Assembly: GCA_002308955.1 (NCBI GenBank)
Contig: DBWJ01000008.1
Coordinates: forward strand, 4,900-19,718
DNA length: 14,819 bases
Direction of reading: 5' to 3'
Source: Lachnoclostridium sp. UBA1241
GTDB lineage: Bacteria > Bacillota > Clostridia > Lachnospirales > Lachnospiraceae
Shown: positions 7,493-13,850 of the stretch, one piece after another
How the letters are laid out: every line of letters starts with the position of its first letter
Position numbering within the stretch: the stretch's first letter is position 1
Program-made: the position numbers and the translations under genes
Notes under the pieces: generated by a model
The model's input: the letters and a program-made list of their open reading frames with translations, nothing else
Told to the model about the DNA's origin: nothing
Database searches by the model: none

Positions 7493-8338
7493 TTACTTCA
7501 TTAATTCCCAGAAGCTGATGGCGCTTGCGGCGGCAACATTCAGCGAATCCACGCCGTGGTACATCGGAATCATGACACGGTAGTCGCAGGCGGCGATGAC
7601 TTCCTTCGGAAGCCCCGTGCCCTCGGTTCCCATGAAGACAGCAAGCTTTTCGCTGGCGCGGATTTCCGCGTTATCAACGCTCGTCGAGTCCTCGGTGAGG
7701 GCCATCGCAACAGTCTTAAACCCGTAGGACTGAAGCATCCGGACCGGATTTATGCCCTCTGATTCCGCGCGGGTAAATTTCGTCCACGGAATCTGAAATA
7801 CGGTTCCCATGCTTACGCGTGCGGAGCGCCTCGTAAGCGGGTCCACGGACGCGTGCGTAAGCAACGCCCCGTCCATGCCGAGCGCCGCCGCGGAGCGGAT
7901 TATAGCGCCCACATTGGTCGGATTCATGACGTCATAAAGGACGGTAACGCGCCTCTTATCCCGGCAGAATTCCCCCACCGGCGTCTCGCGCTTTCTCCGT
8001 AACGTCATCCAAAGTCCCCGCACCATCGCGTAGCCCGTGAGCTGCGTCACGATGGCGTGGTCCGCCGTATAAATCGGTATCGAATCAAGCTTTTCCCTGC
8101 CCCAGATCCGCTCAATCGTCTCGAAAACCGGCCTGCCCTCCGTCTCGATGCGCCCGGTCTCAAGAAGCATCGTCAGTGGCTCATATCCGGCCTCCAGGGC
8201 GCGCTGCACCACATATGCGCTCTCCGCGAGGAAAATCCCCACATCCGGCTCATAATACCGAAACAGCTGCGCCTCGGAGATCCTGGAGAAAACGTCCAGC
8301 TCCGGGGCGGTTATGTTGTCTATCGCAATAAAATTCAT
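7493..8338 (-). CDS. SpoU/TrmH family RNA 2'-O-methyltransferase
   Basis: SAM-dependent methyltransferase of the SPOUT superfamily that would 2'-O-methylate rRNA or tRNA. All three SpoU motifs are present in the C-terminal half: motif 1 NPTNVGAIIRSAAALG, motif 2 FMGTEGTGLP, and motif 3 VMIPMYHGVDSLNVAAA, which form the trefoil-knot SAM site. The N-terminal ~115 residues resemble the substrate-binding extension of TrmH/RlmB-like proteins. Its 281 aa is normal for the group. An AAGGGAG site precedes the ATG at 8336-8338. The gene lies 19 bp after the AlbA_2/wHTH gene and is probably co-transcribed with it. It ends about 100 bp before a strong terminator. The modified nucleotide cannot be told from sequence alone. 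Confidence 0.92.
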   Translation of the reverse strand: MNFIAIDNITAPELDVFSRISEAQLFRYYEPDVGIFLAESAYVVQRALEAGYEPLTMLLETGRIETEGRPVFETIERIWGREKLDSIPIYTADHAIVTQLTGYAMVRGLWMTLRRKRETPVGEFCRDKRRVTVLYDVMNPTNVGAIIRSAAALGMDGALLTHASVDPLTRRSARVSMGTVFQIPWTKFTRAESEGINPVRMLQSYGFKTVAMALTEDSTSVDNAEIRASEKLAVFMGTEGTGLPKEVIAACDYRVMIPMYHGVDSLNVAAASAISFWELMK

Positions 8339-8357
8339 TACGGTCTCCCTTTGTGTC

Positions 8358-9770
8358 TTATCTGCCTGTTCCCCCGGTGTTCTCTGCGCTGAGCAATAGT
8401 TTGGCTCTAGGAGATTTCGGATTGCCGTCTCGGGTGATAATGCCCGACGCCAGTAGCGGATTGACTACCTCGGACAGGAATTGGCTTCTGCTTCCGTATT
8501 TCGTATAAGTCTGAAGTTCTCTTACCGATGAGGGGCCTTCTTCTTTCAACACATAGAGGATTTTTTCCTTGTCGTCCTTCAGGGAATAATCTGAGATGCT
8601 CGCGTCATAGAGCCTGTCGTAGAGACGTAGATTTAGGAATCCCGGATAAACTGTCACAACCGGCTGCAGATAATCTTCACTGTCCTTATAGCTTTCAAAC
8701 ATGGTTTGGAAACCGGTCCCACTGCGTTCCATAAGATTGGCTGCGTCGAGGCACGCTGCGATAATCGAGTTTCTTCGTATAGACGGGATGGTTCCCAGCG
8801 GATAATCCTCGTAGCTTCTCGGCAACAGCCAGGATCCGGGCGAGACAATTTCTATCCGATCGCGATAGATATCAACGTCAATCTGTGTGCCGGCGATGGA
8901 ATAATCCCTATGCGCGATGGCATTTACCAATGCCTCGCGGATTGCTTCACGCGGGTATGCTCGGATTTCTTCACGACCGCCTGTTCTCGTCTTTATCCAA
9001 CCGGTTTTCGTGTTCCTGTCAATAAAGCGAATCACATTCTGAAACGTCTTCGCAAGAGAACCTTTCATTCTGTTCTGATCAAGAACCGATCCGATTTTCC
9101 TTGTCCCATCCCAAAGGCGGCAACAGATCAAAGTGTCATCACCGTCATAGTCATCGCTGAACATAATCAGCCCGGACTTGACATAACCGTCCCCCGAAAC
9201 GATTTCTTCATTCTGCAAGTCTTTCATAGTCGGAATTGATGCGTCTTTCCGATACTCGCGACACAGATTAAGGTATTCCGTCCATTTCTTCTCATCATAC
9301 TTTACCTCACTCGTTTCGTTATCGACTCCATGCTTTCTCTTATGTAAAGCGATGATTTCCTCGGGCGAGGCAGGAGGGGTATTCCCATCTCCCTTCACGT
9401 ATACGGTTTCATTAAAATCGCCTTCCCGATAACGAAGGATTGAGTCAGCCGGGACAACCTTGACTGCCAGAACATAGTGCTCCGCCTCCGGGTCAACACT
9501 TCTCATCATATATTGCACTCGCGCATGCGGGAAAATGTGTCTGTCGTTGACCGTCGCAATCAGATTCTTCGTCTTGTCAATCTCATCCAAACCAAGTCCG
9601 AACGCTTCTCCGTCGTTAGAAACACCGACGAACATTATGCCGCCTTTGCTATTGGCGTAACCGACAATCGTCTTCGCCCACTTGACCGGATTCTCCGGGT
9701 TTAAGACTGCCTTATACTCATAATCCAGGTCCTCTGTAATTACATCCGGATATACTTCCCGAATATGCAT
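8358..9770 (-). CDS. AlbA_2 / GHKL ATPase / winged-helix regulator-like protein (COG2865 type)
   Basis: Protein of 470 aa in three parts. An N-terminal AlbA_2 (Schlafen-like) domain spans roughly residues 15-135 (EYKAVLNP, ANSKGGIMFVGVSNDG). A GHKL-type ATP-binding module (HATPase_c_4) follows around residues 275-355 (EALVNAIAHRDYS, IEIVSPG, ERSGTGF). A winged helix-turn-helix covers about residues 400-460 (KILYVLKEEGPSSVRELQTY). This is the architecture of COG2865 predicted ATP-binding transcriptional regulators. The ATG at 9768-9770 has GGAGG 7 bp upstream. The frame stays open about 100 codons further up, but the promoter and repeat array lie inside that extension, so I reject it. Having a DNA-binding domain beside its own operator-like repeats suggests autoregulation (inferred). 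Its target and biological role are unknown. Confidence 0.85.
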   Translation of the reverse strand: MHIREVYPDVITEDLDYEYKAVLNPENPVKWAKTIVGYANSKGGIMFVGVSNDGEAFGLGLDEIDKTKNLIATVNDRHIFPHARVQYMMRSVDPEAEHYVLAVKVVPADSILRYREGDFNETVYVKGDGNTPPASPEEIIALHKRKHGVDNETSEVKYDEKKWTEYLNLCREYRKDASIPTMKDLQNEEIVSGDGYVKSGLIMFSDDYDGDDTLICCRLWDGTRKIGSVLDQNRMKGSLAKTFQNVIRFIDRNTKTGWIKTRTGGREEIRAYPREAIREALVNAIAHRDYSIAGTQIDVDIYRDRIEIVSPGSWLLPRSYEDYPLGTIPSIRRNSIIAACLDAANLMERSGTGFQTMFESYKDSEDYLQPVVTVYPGFLNLRLYDRLYDASISDYSLKDDKEKILYVLKEEGPSSVRELQTYTKYGSRSQFLSEVVNPLLASGIITRDGNPKSPRAKLLLSAENTGGTGR

Positions 9771-9798
9771 AACTCTACCTCCGCAATTCTGTAATTTT

Positions 9799-9827
9799 AC
9801 TATACCAAACATTTCGGAACATTGCAA
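9799..9827 (-). promoter_or_regulatory. Sigma-A promoter of the AlbA_2/wHTH gene
   Basis: Minus-strand TTGCAA (9822-9827) and TATAGT (9799-9804) are 17 bp apart. Predicted start near 9792 leaves a leader of about 22 nt with the GGAGG site. One clean repeat (9809-9816) lies in the spacer and a degenerate one (9819-9826) overlaps the -35. Confidence 0.7.
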
Positions 9828-9883
9828 TAACATTTCGACGACATTTTGACAACATTTCGACAACATTTCGATAATCGAAATGT
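9809..9883. repeat. 11-bp-period direct repeats and terminal palindrome over the AlbA_2/wHTH promoter
   Basis: acatttcg occurs at 9809, 9830, 9852 and 9863, with variants acattgca (9819) and acattttg (9841). From 9819 to 9863 the step is exactly 11 bp, one per helical turn. The last copy continues into an inverted copy cgaaatgt (9876-9883), making a perfect 21-bp palindrome centred on 9873. This is a strong candidate for cooperative regulator binding along one face of the helix. Confidence 0.8.
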
Positions 9884-9916
9884 ATGCTGCTGATTCCGCC
9901 TTCCTTCTCCGGACAC

Positions 9917-9963
9917 AAAAAGAGAGAAGCACAGAGTTATTCTCTAACTCTAATACTTCTCTC
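9917..9963 (-). terminator. Rho-independent terminator ending the 10.1 kb intergenic transcript
   Basis: On the minus strand GAGAGAAG pairs with CTTCTCTC (9956-9963 with 9922-9929), and an inner AGAGTTA/TAACTCT pair (9945-9951 with 9933-9939) closes a 5-nt loop; TTTTT (9917-9921) follows. The plus strand has no U-tract next to the stem. It lies more than 100 bp upstream of the AlbA_2/wHTH promoter, so it acts as a terminator or attenuator for transcription from 10128-10156. Confidence 0.8.
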
Positions 9964-9976
9964 CGGTATTCACTGA

Positions 9977-10080
9977 TTTTTCCGTTGCCCGCCAACTTTC
10001 CGGCCTTATATCCGGCATATCTATCGGGTTTTTCCGTTGCCCGCCAACTTTCCGGCCTTATATCCGGCATATCTATCGGG
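9977..10080. repeat. Exact tandem duplication of a 52-bp unit
   Basis: 9977-10028 and 10029-10080 are identical over 52 bp (plus strand begins tttttccgttgcccgcc and ends atctatcggg). The following tttt suggests the start of a third unit. 52 is not a multiple of three, so the two copies would be read in different frames, which argues against a coding repeat. Perfect identity implies recent duplication or active homogenisation. Confidence 0.95.
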
Positions 10081-10127
10081 TTTTCGTGTCAGCACACGAG
10101 CGGAATGTCGTCCGCTTTCCTACAAAC

Positions 10128-10156
10128 AGAATACACCTTTCGAATTGAAAAGTCAA
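10128..10156 (-). promoter_or_regulatory. Sigma-A promoter in the gap after the ABC permease gene
   Basis: Minus-strand TTGACT (10151-10156) and TATTCT (10128-10133) are 17 bp apart, each one mismatch from consensus. It lies just after the permease stop codon and would transcribe the 52-bp tandem repeat region up to the terminator at 9917-9963. Confidence 0.7.
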
Positions 10157-10172
10157 GCACATCATATCTCAG

Positions 10173-10964
10173 CTACACCAGCTCCTTCTTCTGATAGCGG
10201 ACCACGGCAAGCGCGATGAACACTGCGAAGAGCGCCGCGCTGACGAGCGCGTACAGCGGGCGGAATTCGCACTTTGTGATCACGCTTCGCGAGTCGGCAA
10301 GCGTGAAAGCTGACAGGTACTTAAAGCCCTCCACCTTCTCGCCCATCTCCGAGATTACGTTGAAGATATATGCGGCAAATACCATCCCGATGCTGATCCC
10401 CAGCATCTTCTTCGTTTTATGGGTAAACGTGGAGATGAAAAGCCCGAACGCGAACAGCACAAGCGACGGGAACACCGGCGTGATGCTAAGAAGCAGAAGC
10501 TGCTTGTTATCCGGCGTTTCCGAGATGTTAAGGGCCGCCATGTTGAATGCCCCGATGGCCGCAATCATCGCGAGGATGTAGATCACCGCGACAATGATCT
10601 TGTCCGCGCAGATGCGGCGCCTGGTGATCGGAAGCGCGGCCAGATATTCGATCGTCTTCTCGCTCTCCTCCTTCAGAAGGATGTTCGCGCCGAGCAGGCA
10701 GCTGTATATGCCGATGATCAGATACAGAAATACGAAGCCCTCCGATTTCAGCCAGCCGAAGGCGGTGTCGAGGCCTGCGATGTCCATGTTGAAAGCCTTC
10801 AGGACCTCGGGCGGAAAAGCCTTTACCATCTCGTCAACTTTTTTGCCATTTTCCGCCGTGACGATGGACGGATAGACCATGTAAATCAGGAGCAGCAGCA
10901 CGAGCACCGTCCCGGTCCAGACGGCAAATCCCTTCAGATTGACCTTTAATTCGCGTTTAATCAT
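10173..10964 (-). CDS. ABC-2 type transporter permease
   Basis: Integral membrane subunit of 263 aa with about six hydrophobic segments by eye: one near the N-terminus (about residues 12-33), a loop of about 45 residues outside the membrane, then five further segments ending with a basic tail (RYQKKELV). EESEKTIEYLAALPITRRRI between segments two and three is the cytoplasmic coupling region typical of ABC-2 permeases paired with an ATPase. The ATG at 10962-10964 overlaps the ATPase stop by 8 bp and follows GAGGAGGGGCAGG, so translation is coupled. In-frame ATGs further up lie inside the ATPase gene and are less likely. With the preceding ATPase it should form an exporter. The substrate is unknown. 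Confidence 0.9.
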   Translation of the reverse strand: MIKRELKVNLKGFAVWTGTVLVLLLLIYMVYPSIVTAENGKKVDEMVKAFPPEVLKAFNMDIAGLDTAFGWLKSEGFVFLYLIIGIYSCLLGANILLKEESEKTIEYLAALPITRRRICADKIIVAVIYILAMIAAIGAFNMAALNISETPDNKQLLLLSITPVFPSLVLFAFGLFISTFTHKTKKMLGISIGMVFAAYIFNVISEMGEKVEGFKYLSAFTLADSRSVITKCEFRPLYALVSAALFAVFIALAVVRYQKKELV

Positions 10965-11979
10965 CCTGCCCCTCCTCATAGTAATGCATGAACATTTCCT
11001 CAAGGGTCGCCTCTTCTATGAGGATCTTCCGGATGCGGAATTGTGCGAGCTTCTTGATGAGCTCATCGTCCGGCAGATTGTTAGCGAAGCGGGCGGTGTC
11101 GCCCTCTCTCGAGATTACCTTTATGCCGGGCTCCTTCGCGGGCGCCTGCGTGGGCGTGGCTTCGCCCGTCTTTTCGTTGAGCGCTGCCACGATCGCGTCG
11201 ACTTCGTCGGATGTTATTGTGACAAATGTGAGCTGCCTGTCGCTGATTTCGTCAACCGGGCCGGCCTTTATGAGTTCGCCGTTTCGGATGATTCCGACGC
11301 GGTCGCAGATCTTCGAAACCTCGCTTAGTATGTGCGTCGAGTAGAACACCGTGTTGCCCCGCTCCCGCTCTTCCCGGAGCAGCTCGTAGAACACGTTCTG
11401 CATGATCGGGTCAAGACCGCTGGTCGGCTCGTCCATGATAATCAGCTCCGGATTGTGCATCAGCGCGAGCACAATCCCGACCTTCTTCAGGTTGCCGAGG
11501 GACAGGTCTTCGATCTTGCGGCTCTCGTCAAGCTTCAAGCGGGCGACAAGGTCTTGGCGCTTCTCGTGGATGCTGAGGGCGGGCTTCGCAGGGGTGCCTG
11601 CGGGGGCTGCGCCGTTCGCCGGGGTGGCTGTGGCTTCCTGCTTCGCTGCCCGTTCGAAGCGGCGATAGAAGCTCTCGTGGTGGTCGAAGATGCCCTTGAC
11701 CGTCAGGTCGTCGTACAGGAACACTTCGCTCGGCAGGTAGCCGATCCGGCTCTTCGCCTCCACGTCGTCCCGGGTGAGCTCCTTTCCGCAGAACAGAACT
11801 GAGCCCGAATCCTTGTTGATCAGGTTCATGACGGAACGGATCGTTGTGGATTTGCCGGCGCCGTTCGGCCCGATAAATCCGAAGATTTCCCCGCGATTCA
11901 GCGAAAGTGAAAGGTTCTCCACGCCTTTCACCTTGCCGTAATATTTTGTCAGATTTTTGATTTCAAGAATTGTTTCCAA
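10957..11979 (-). CDS. ABC transporter ATP-binding protein with Ala/Pro/Thr-rich insertions
   Basis: Nucleotide-binding subunit of 340 aa. Walker A GPNGAGKST spans residues 38-46, the signature LSLGNLKKVG begins at 159, Walker B and D-loop read LIIMDEPTSGLDP (179-191), and the switch histidine is H216 in FYSTHILSE. The Q-loop position reads YLPSE rather than YLPQ, as in several bacitracin/lantibiotic-type exporters. Two low-complexity Ala/Pro/Thr-rich stretches are unusual: residues about 112-134, inside the helical subdomain just before the signature, and 270-285 in the C-terminal extension. The start is probably TTG (11977-11979) with GAGG 7 bp upstream. It is the third gene of the operon after DUF3137 and overlaps the permease gene. 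The family is certain; the substrate is not. Confidence 0.93.
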   Translation of the reverse strand: METILEIKNLTKYYGKVKGVENLSLSLNRGEIFGFIGPNGAGKSTTIRSVMNLINKDSGSVLFCGKELTRDDVEAKSRIGYLPSEVFLYDDLTVKGIFDHHESFYRRFERAAKQEATATPANGAAPAGTPAKPALSIHEKRQDLVARLKLDESRKIEDLSLGNLKKVGIVLALMHNPELIIMDEPTSGLDPIMQNVFYELLREERERGNTVFYSTHILSEVSKICDRVGIIRNGELIKAGPVDEISDRQLTFVTITSDEVDAIVAALNEKTGEATPTQAPAKEPGIKVISREGDTARFANNLPDDELIKKLAQFRIRKILIEEATLEEMFMHYYEEGQDD

Positions 11980-12029
11980 GTTGTAACCTCATTGCCCAAA
12001 GGTTGTTTTGTGCGGCCGGCGGCTGTGCC

Positions 12030-12941
12030 TTACGCGAAGCTGCGCAGATTCAGGATCGCCGTGATCAGTGTCTTGATGTCGTCGATCTCGCTCTGGACCT
12101 TCTGCATCTCGGCGTTAACATCGAACTGGCCGGCGTCGATACTCGAATCGAAGAAGCGCTTTCCGGGCTCGTTAAATCCGACGAAAACCCGGTTGCCGAC
12201 CACATGCATGGCGATGTTGTCGTAGCGGCCGGAGAGGGTTATGAGACGATCCATAAAGTGCGGCGTGATCAGGTAGAACGCGTCCTGCTGCAGCTCCGAA
12301 TACACGTCGAAGATGTCGTTGAACTGCAGATTTTCGAGCTCGACCGAGGTTTCCTTCGCCTCGCGCTTGCTGAGCGGGCGGTGCTTGAATTTGCGGCTGA
12401 AGATCGACACGGAATTCACCAGTTTGTTCGGAAAACTGAACACCATCATCCGCCCCTCGAAGTAGGTCTCGGTGCAGCGGCTGTCGCCGGATTTGTCCAC
12501 CTGGCGCACATGCACCTCGCCGACCTCGAAGACGACGCCCTGATACGTGGCGCGGATGTAGTCCTCGGACCAGAAGCTGTTGCCCATCCGGCAGAGCCCG
12601 AAGGCCTCGATGTTCTCCTTGAGAAATCCACCGTTCGGCTCATAGTGCACGTTCTCGAAATTGTTCTGCAGCGGCTCGAGGACAAATGCGTCCTTGTACA
12701 GGTCCTTCATCTGCGCCGAGAGCTTTCTCACTCTCCACGCGAGGAACAGAAGAACTGCTATTCCGATTGGCGGGATGACCAGCAAAACCACGCAGAATAT
12801 AAGCGTCAGCATGGTCTTGTTCATCTTCTTCTGCGTCGCCAGCAGCTTATCTAACGCCTCGGTTGAGGTCCTGGCCGGCTGTGTCATGTAATTCCGGCTC
12901 TCATATGAGTAATTCGGGTCCTGGTAATTCGGGTTCGACAT
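12030..12941 (-). CDS. DUF3137 domain membrane protein
   Basis: Protein of 303 aa with a Tyr/Asn/Pro-rich N-terminus, a long hydrophobic stretch (about residues 43-70, broken by IPPIG, so one span or a tight hairpin), and a cytoplasmic domain. The domain has the landmarks of DUF3137: SEDYIRATYQGVVFEVGEVH, TYFEGRMMVFSFPNKL, LENLQFNDIFDVYS, then AFYLITPHFMDRL. DUF3137 proteins are often encoded near LemA and are of unknown function. The C-terminal 40 residues look coiled-coil-like. AAAGGAG lies 8 bp before the ATG. It is the second gene of the peptidase/DUF3137/ABC operon, separated by 50 bp on each side. A role in assembly or regulation of the exporter is possible but only inferred. Confidence 0.8.
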   Translation of the reverse strand: MSNPNYQDPNYSYESRNYMTQPARTSTEALDKLLATQKKMNKTMLTLIFCVVLLVIPPIGIAVLLFLAWRVRKLSAQMKDLYKDAFVLEPLQNNFENVHYEPNGGFLKENIEAFGLCRMGNSFWSEDYIRATYQGVVFEVGEVHVRQVDKSGDSRCTETYFEGRMMVFSFPNKLVNSVSIFSRKFKHRPLSKREAKETSVELENLQFNDIFDVYSELQQDAFYLITPHFMDRLITLSGRYDNIAMHVVGNRVFVGFNEPGKRFFDSSIDAGQFDVNAEMQKVQSEIDDIKTLITAILNLRSFA

Positions 12942-12990
12942 GGTGTGTCTCCTTTCGTGGCTCGAATGTGTAGTGTGGTTGCGCGGACGG

Positions 12991-13731
12991 CTACTCTGCC
13001 TCCGGCTGCGCGCACTGGATCATCGGATTGTCCGTAAGTTCCAGTTTGATCTCAGGGACATTGAGGCCCAGGGCCTTTAGGTTGGCGACGGCAGTATCGA
13101 GGAAGGCTGCGGCCCCGGCCGAAGATACAGGGGCGTCGCATGTGCGGAGGGTGGCGTCGCCGGTTGCTTCGCTTGCCTGCATGTTGGCTTCCTTGATGGT
13201 TGCCCCGGTTGCCTGGGAGTCCGCCTCCGTGATGGTTGCCCCGGCTGCTCTGACGTCCTCTCGGAGGGTTGCGCCGAGCTCTGCTGCCACTTCTGCTAAT
13301 CTTCGATTCGACTTCATCGCTTCGAGGACGCTGTTCAACTGGAAATACCCGTAGGTGAGCACCTGCATGAGTTCCTCCGTGCCCCAGATGCGCTCGTAGA
13401 ACGAAAGAAATGTCTCGCCCTCCGGCACCGGCGACGGCATCTGATCGATGATTCCCTGCAGTATGCCCTGCAGCTCGCCGAGCCGTTCCGACTCGCCCGC
13501 GTAGCGGTAATACGCCACAGCGAACTCGTTGACGAACATCTCTTCCTTCACTTGCGGCATCTGCTTTCCGTACTGCTCAACGAGGCAATGCCCCACCTCG
13601 TGAATCAGGTTATACCAGTGAAAATACAAATCAAAGCGGTGCTGCACATCCCCGCCGAACAGCTGCGCGTACCCCGCCTGCTGCTCCTCCGTGCCGCTCT
13701 CGTAGCGACCCGAGATTATCTTATACTTCAT
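12991..13731 (-). CDS. HEVGH zinc-metallopeptidase-like protein with C-terminal short repeats
   Basis: Protein of 246 aa from ATG 13729-13731. HEVGH (residues 44-48, in NLIHEVGHCLVEQYG) is a zincin zinc-binding motif. The later EMFVNEFAVAYYR could supply the third ligand (E64 or E69) and recalls the spacing of ImmA/IrrE-like peptidases, but I cannot assign a family. No signal peptide or membrane segment is evident, so it should be cytoplasmic. The C-terminal third holds a degenerate 11-12-residue repeat (GATLREDVRAA, GATITEADSQAT, GATIKEANMQAS), with two copies nearly identical in DNA at 36-bp period (13195-13208 and 13231-13244). A longer frame begins at 13833, but the promoter at 13804-13833 excludes it. 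It is first in the operon with DUF3137 and the ABC exporter, so it may process or regulate something for that system (inference). Confidence 0.65.
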   Translation of the reverse strand: MKYKIISGRYESGTEEQQAGYAQLFGGDVQHRFDLYFHWYNLIHEVGHCLVEQYGKQMPQVKEEMFVNEFAVAYYRYAGESERLGELQGILQGIIDQMPSPVPEGETFLSFYERIWGTEELMQVLTYGYFQLNSVLEAMKSNRRLAEVAAELGATLREDVRAAGATITEADSQATGATIKEANMQASEATGDATLRTCDAPVSSAGAAAFLDTAVANLKALGLNVPEIKLELTDNPMIQCAQPEAE

Positions 13732-13803
13732 CTCTCCCACTTCTTTCTGTTGATGAAACATGTTGAATCCGCTCGTGCGGCTTCGCATGTCCCGATTTAG
13801 GCT

Positions 13804-13833
13804 ATTATACCATAGATTACTGCTTCGTGTCAC
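13804..13833 (-). promoter_or_regulatory. Sigma-A promoter of the peptidase/DUF3137/ABC operon
   Basis: Minus-strand GTGACA (13828-13833) and a perfect TATAAT (13804-13809), 18 bp apart, with an extended -10 (TGG before TATAAT). Transcription would start near 13797, leaving about 65 nt of leader. The hairpin repeat array begins 18 bp upstream of the -35. Confidence 0.8.
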
Positions 13834-13850
13834 CCGAAAATCTGTATTCC

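Larger units (their letters stand above)
9917..10121 (-). ncRNA. Candidate ~205-nt non-coding RNA with internal 52-nt tandem duplication
   Basis: The segment has a consensus promoter (10128-10156) and an intrinsic terminator (9917-9963), with no convincing ribosome binding site or gene between. The predicted RNA opens with two short hairpins, GCGGA-CGACAT-TCCGC and TCGTGT-GCTG-ACACGA (10084-10099), then carries two exact 52-nt units. Each unit holds two small stems (CCGG/CCGG and GTTG-GCGGG-CAAC). It could be a small RNA, or an attenuated leader for the downstream AlbA_2/wHTH gene, whose own promoter lies beyond the terminator. I recognise no known RNA or riboswitch family. Confidence 0.45.

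Noticed and set aside
9977..10080. Tandem riboswitch or repeated peptide in the 52-bp duplication
   Set aside because: I recognise no riboswitch core. 52 bp is not a multiple of three, so the two copies encode different peptides in any one frame. Kept only as a repeat within a candidate RNA.
13732..13833. Upstream GTG/ATG starts for the HEVGH protein
   Set aside because: The GTG at 13833 lies in the -35 hexamer; the other candidates have no ribosome binding site. The ATG at 13731 follows GGGAGAG, although its spacing is short, so the start is not certain.
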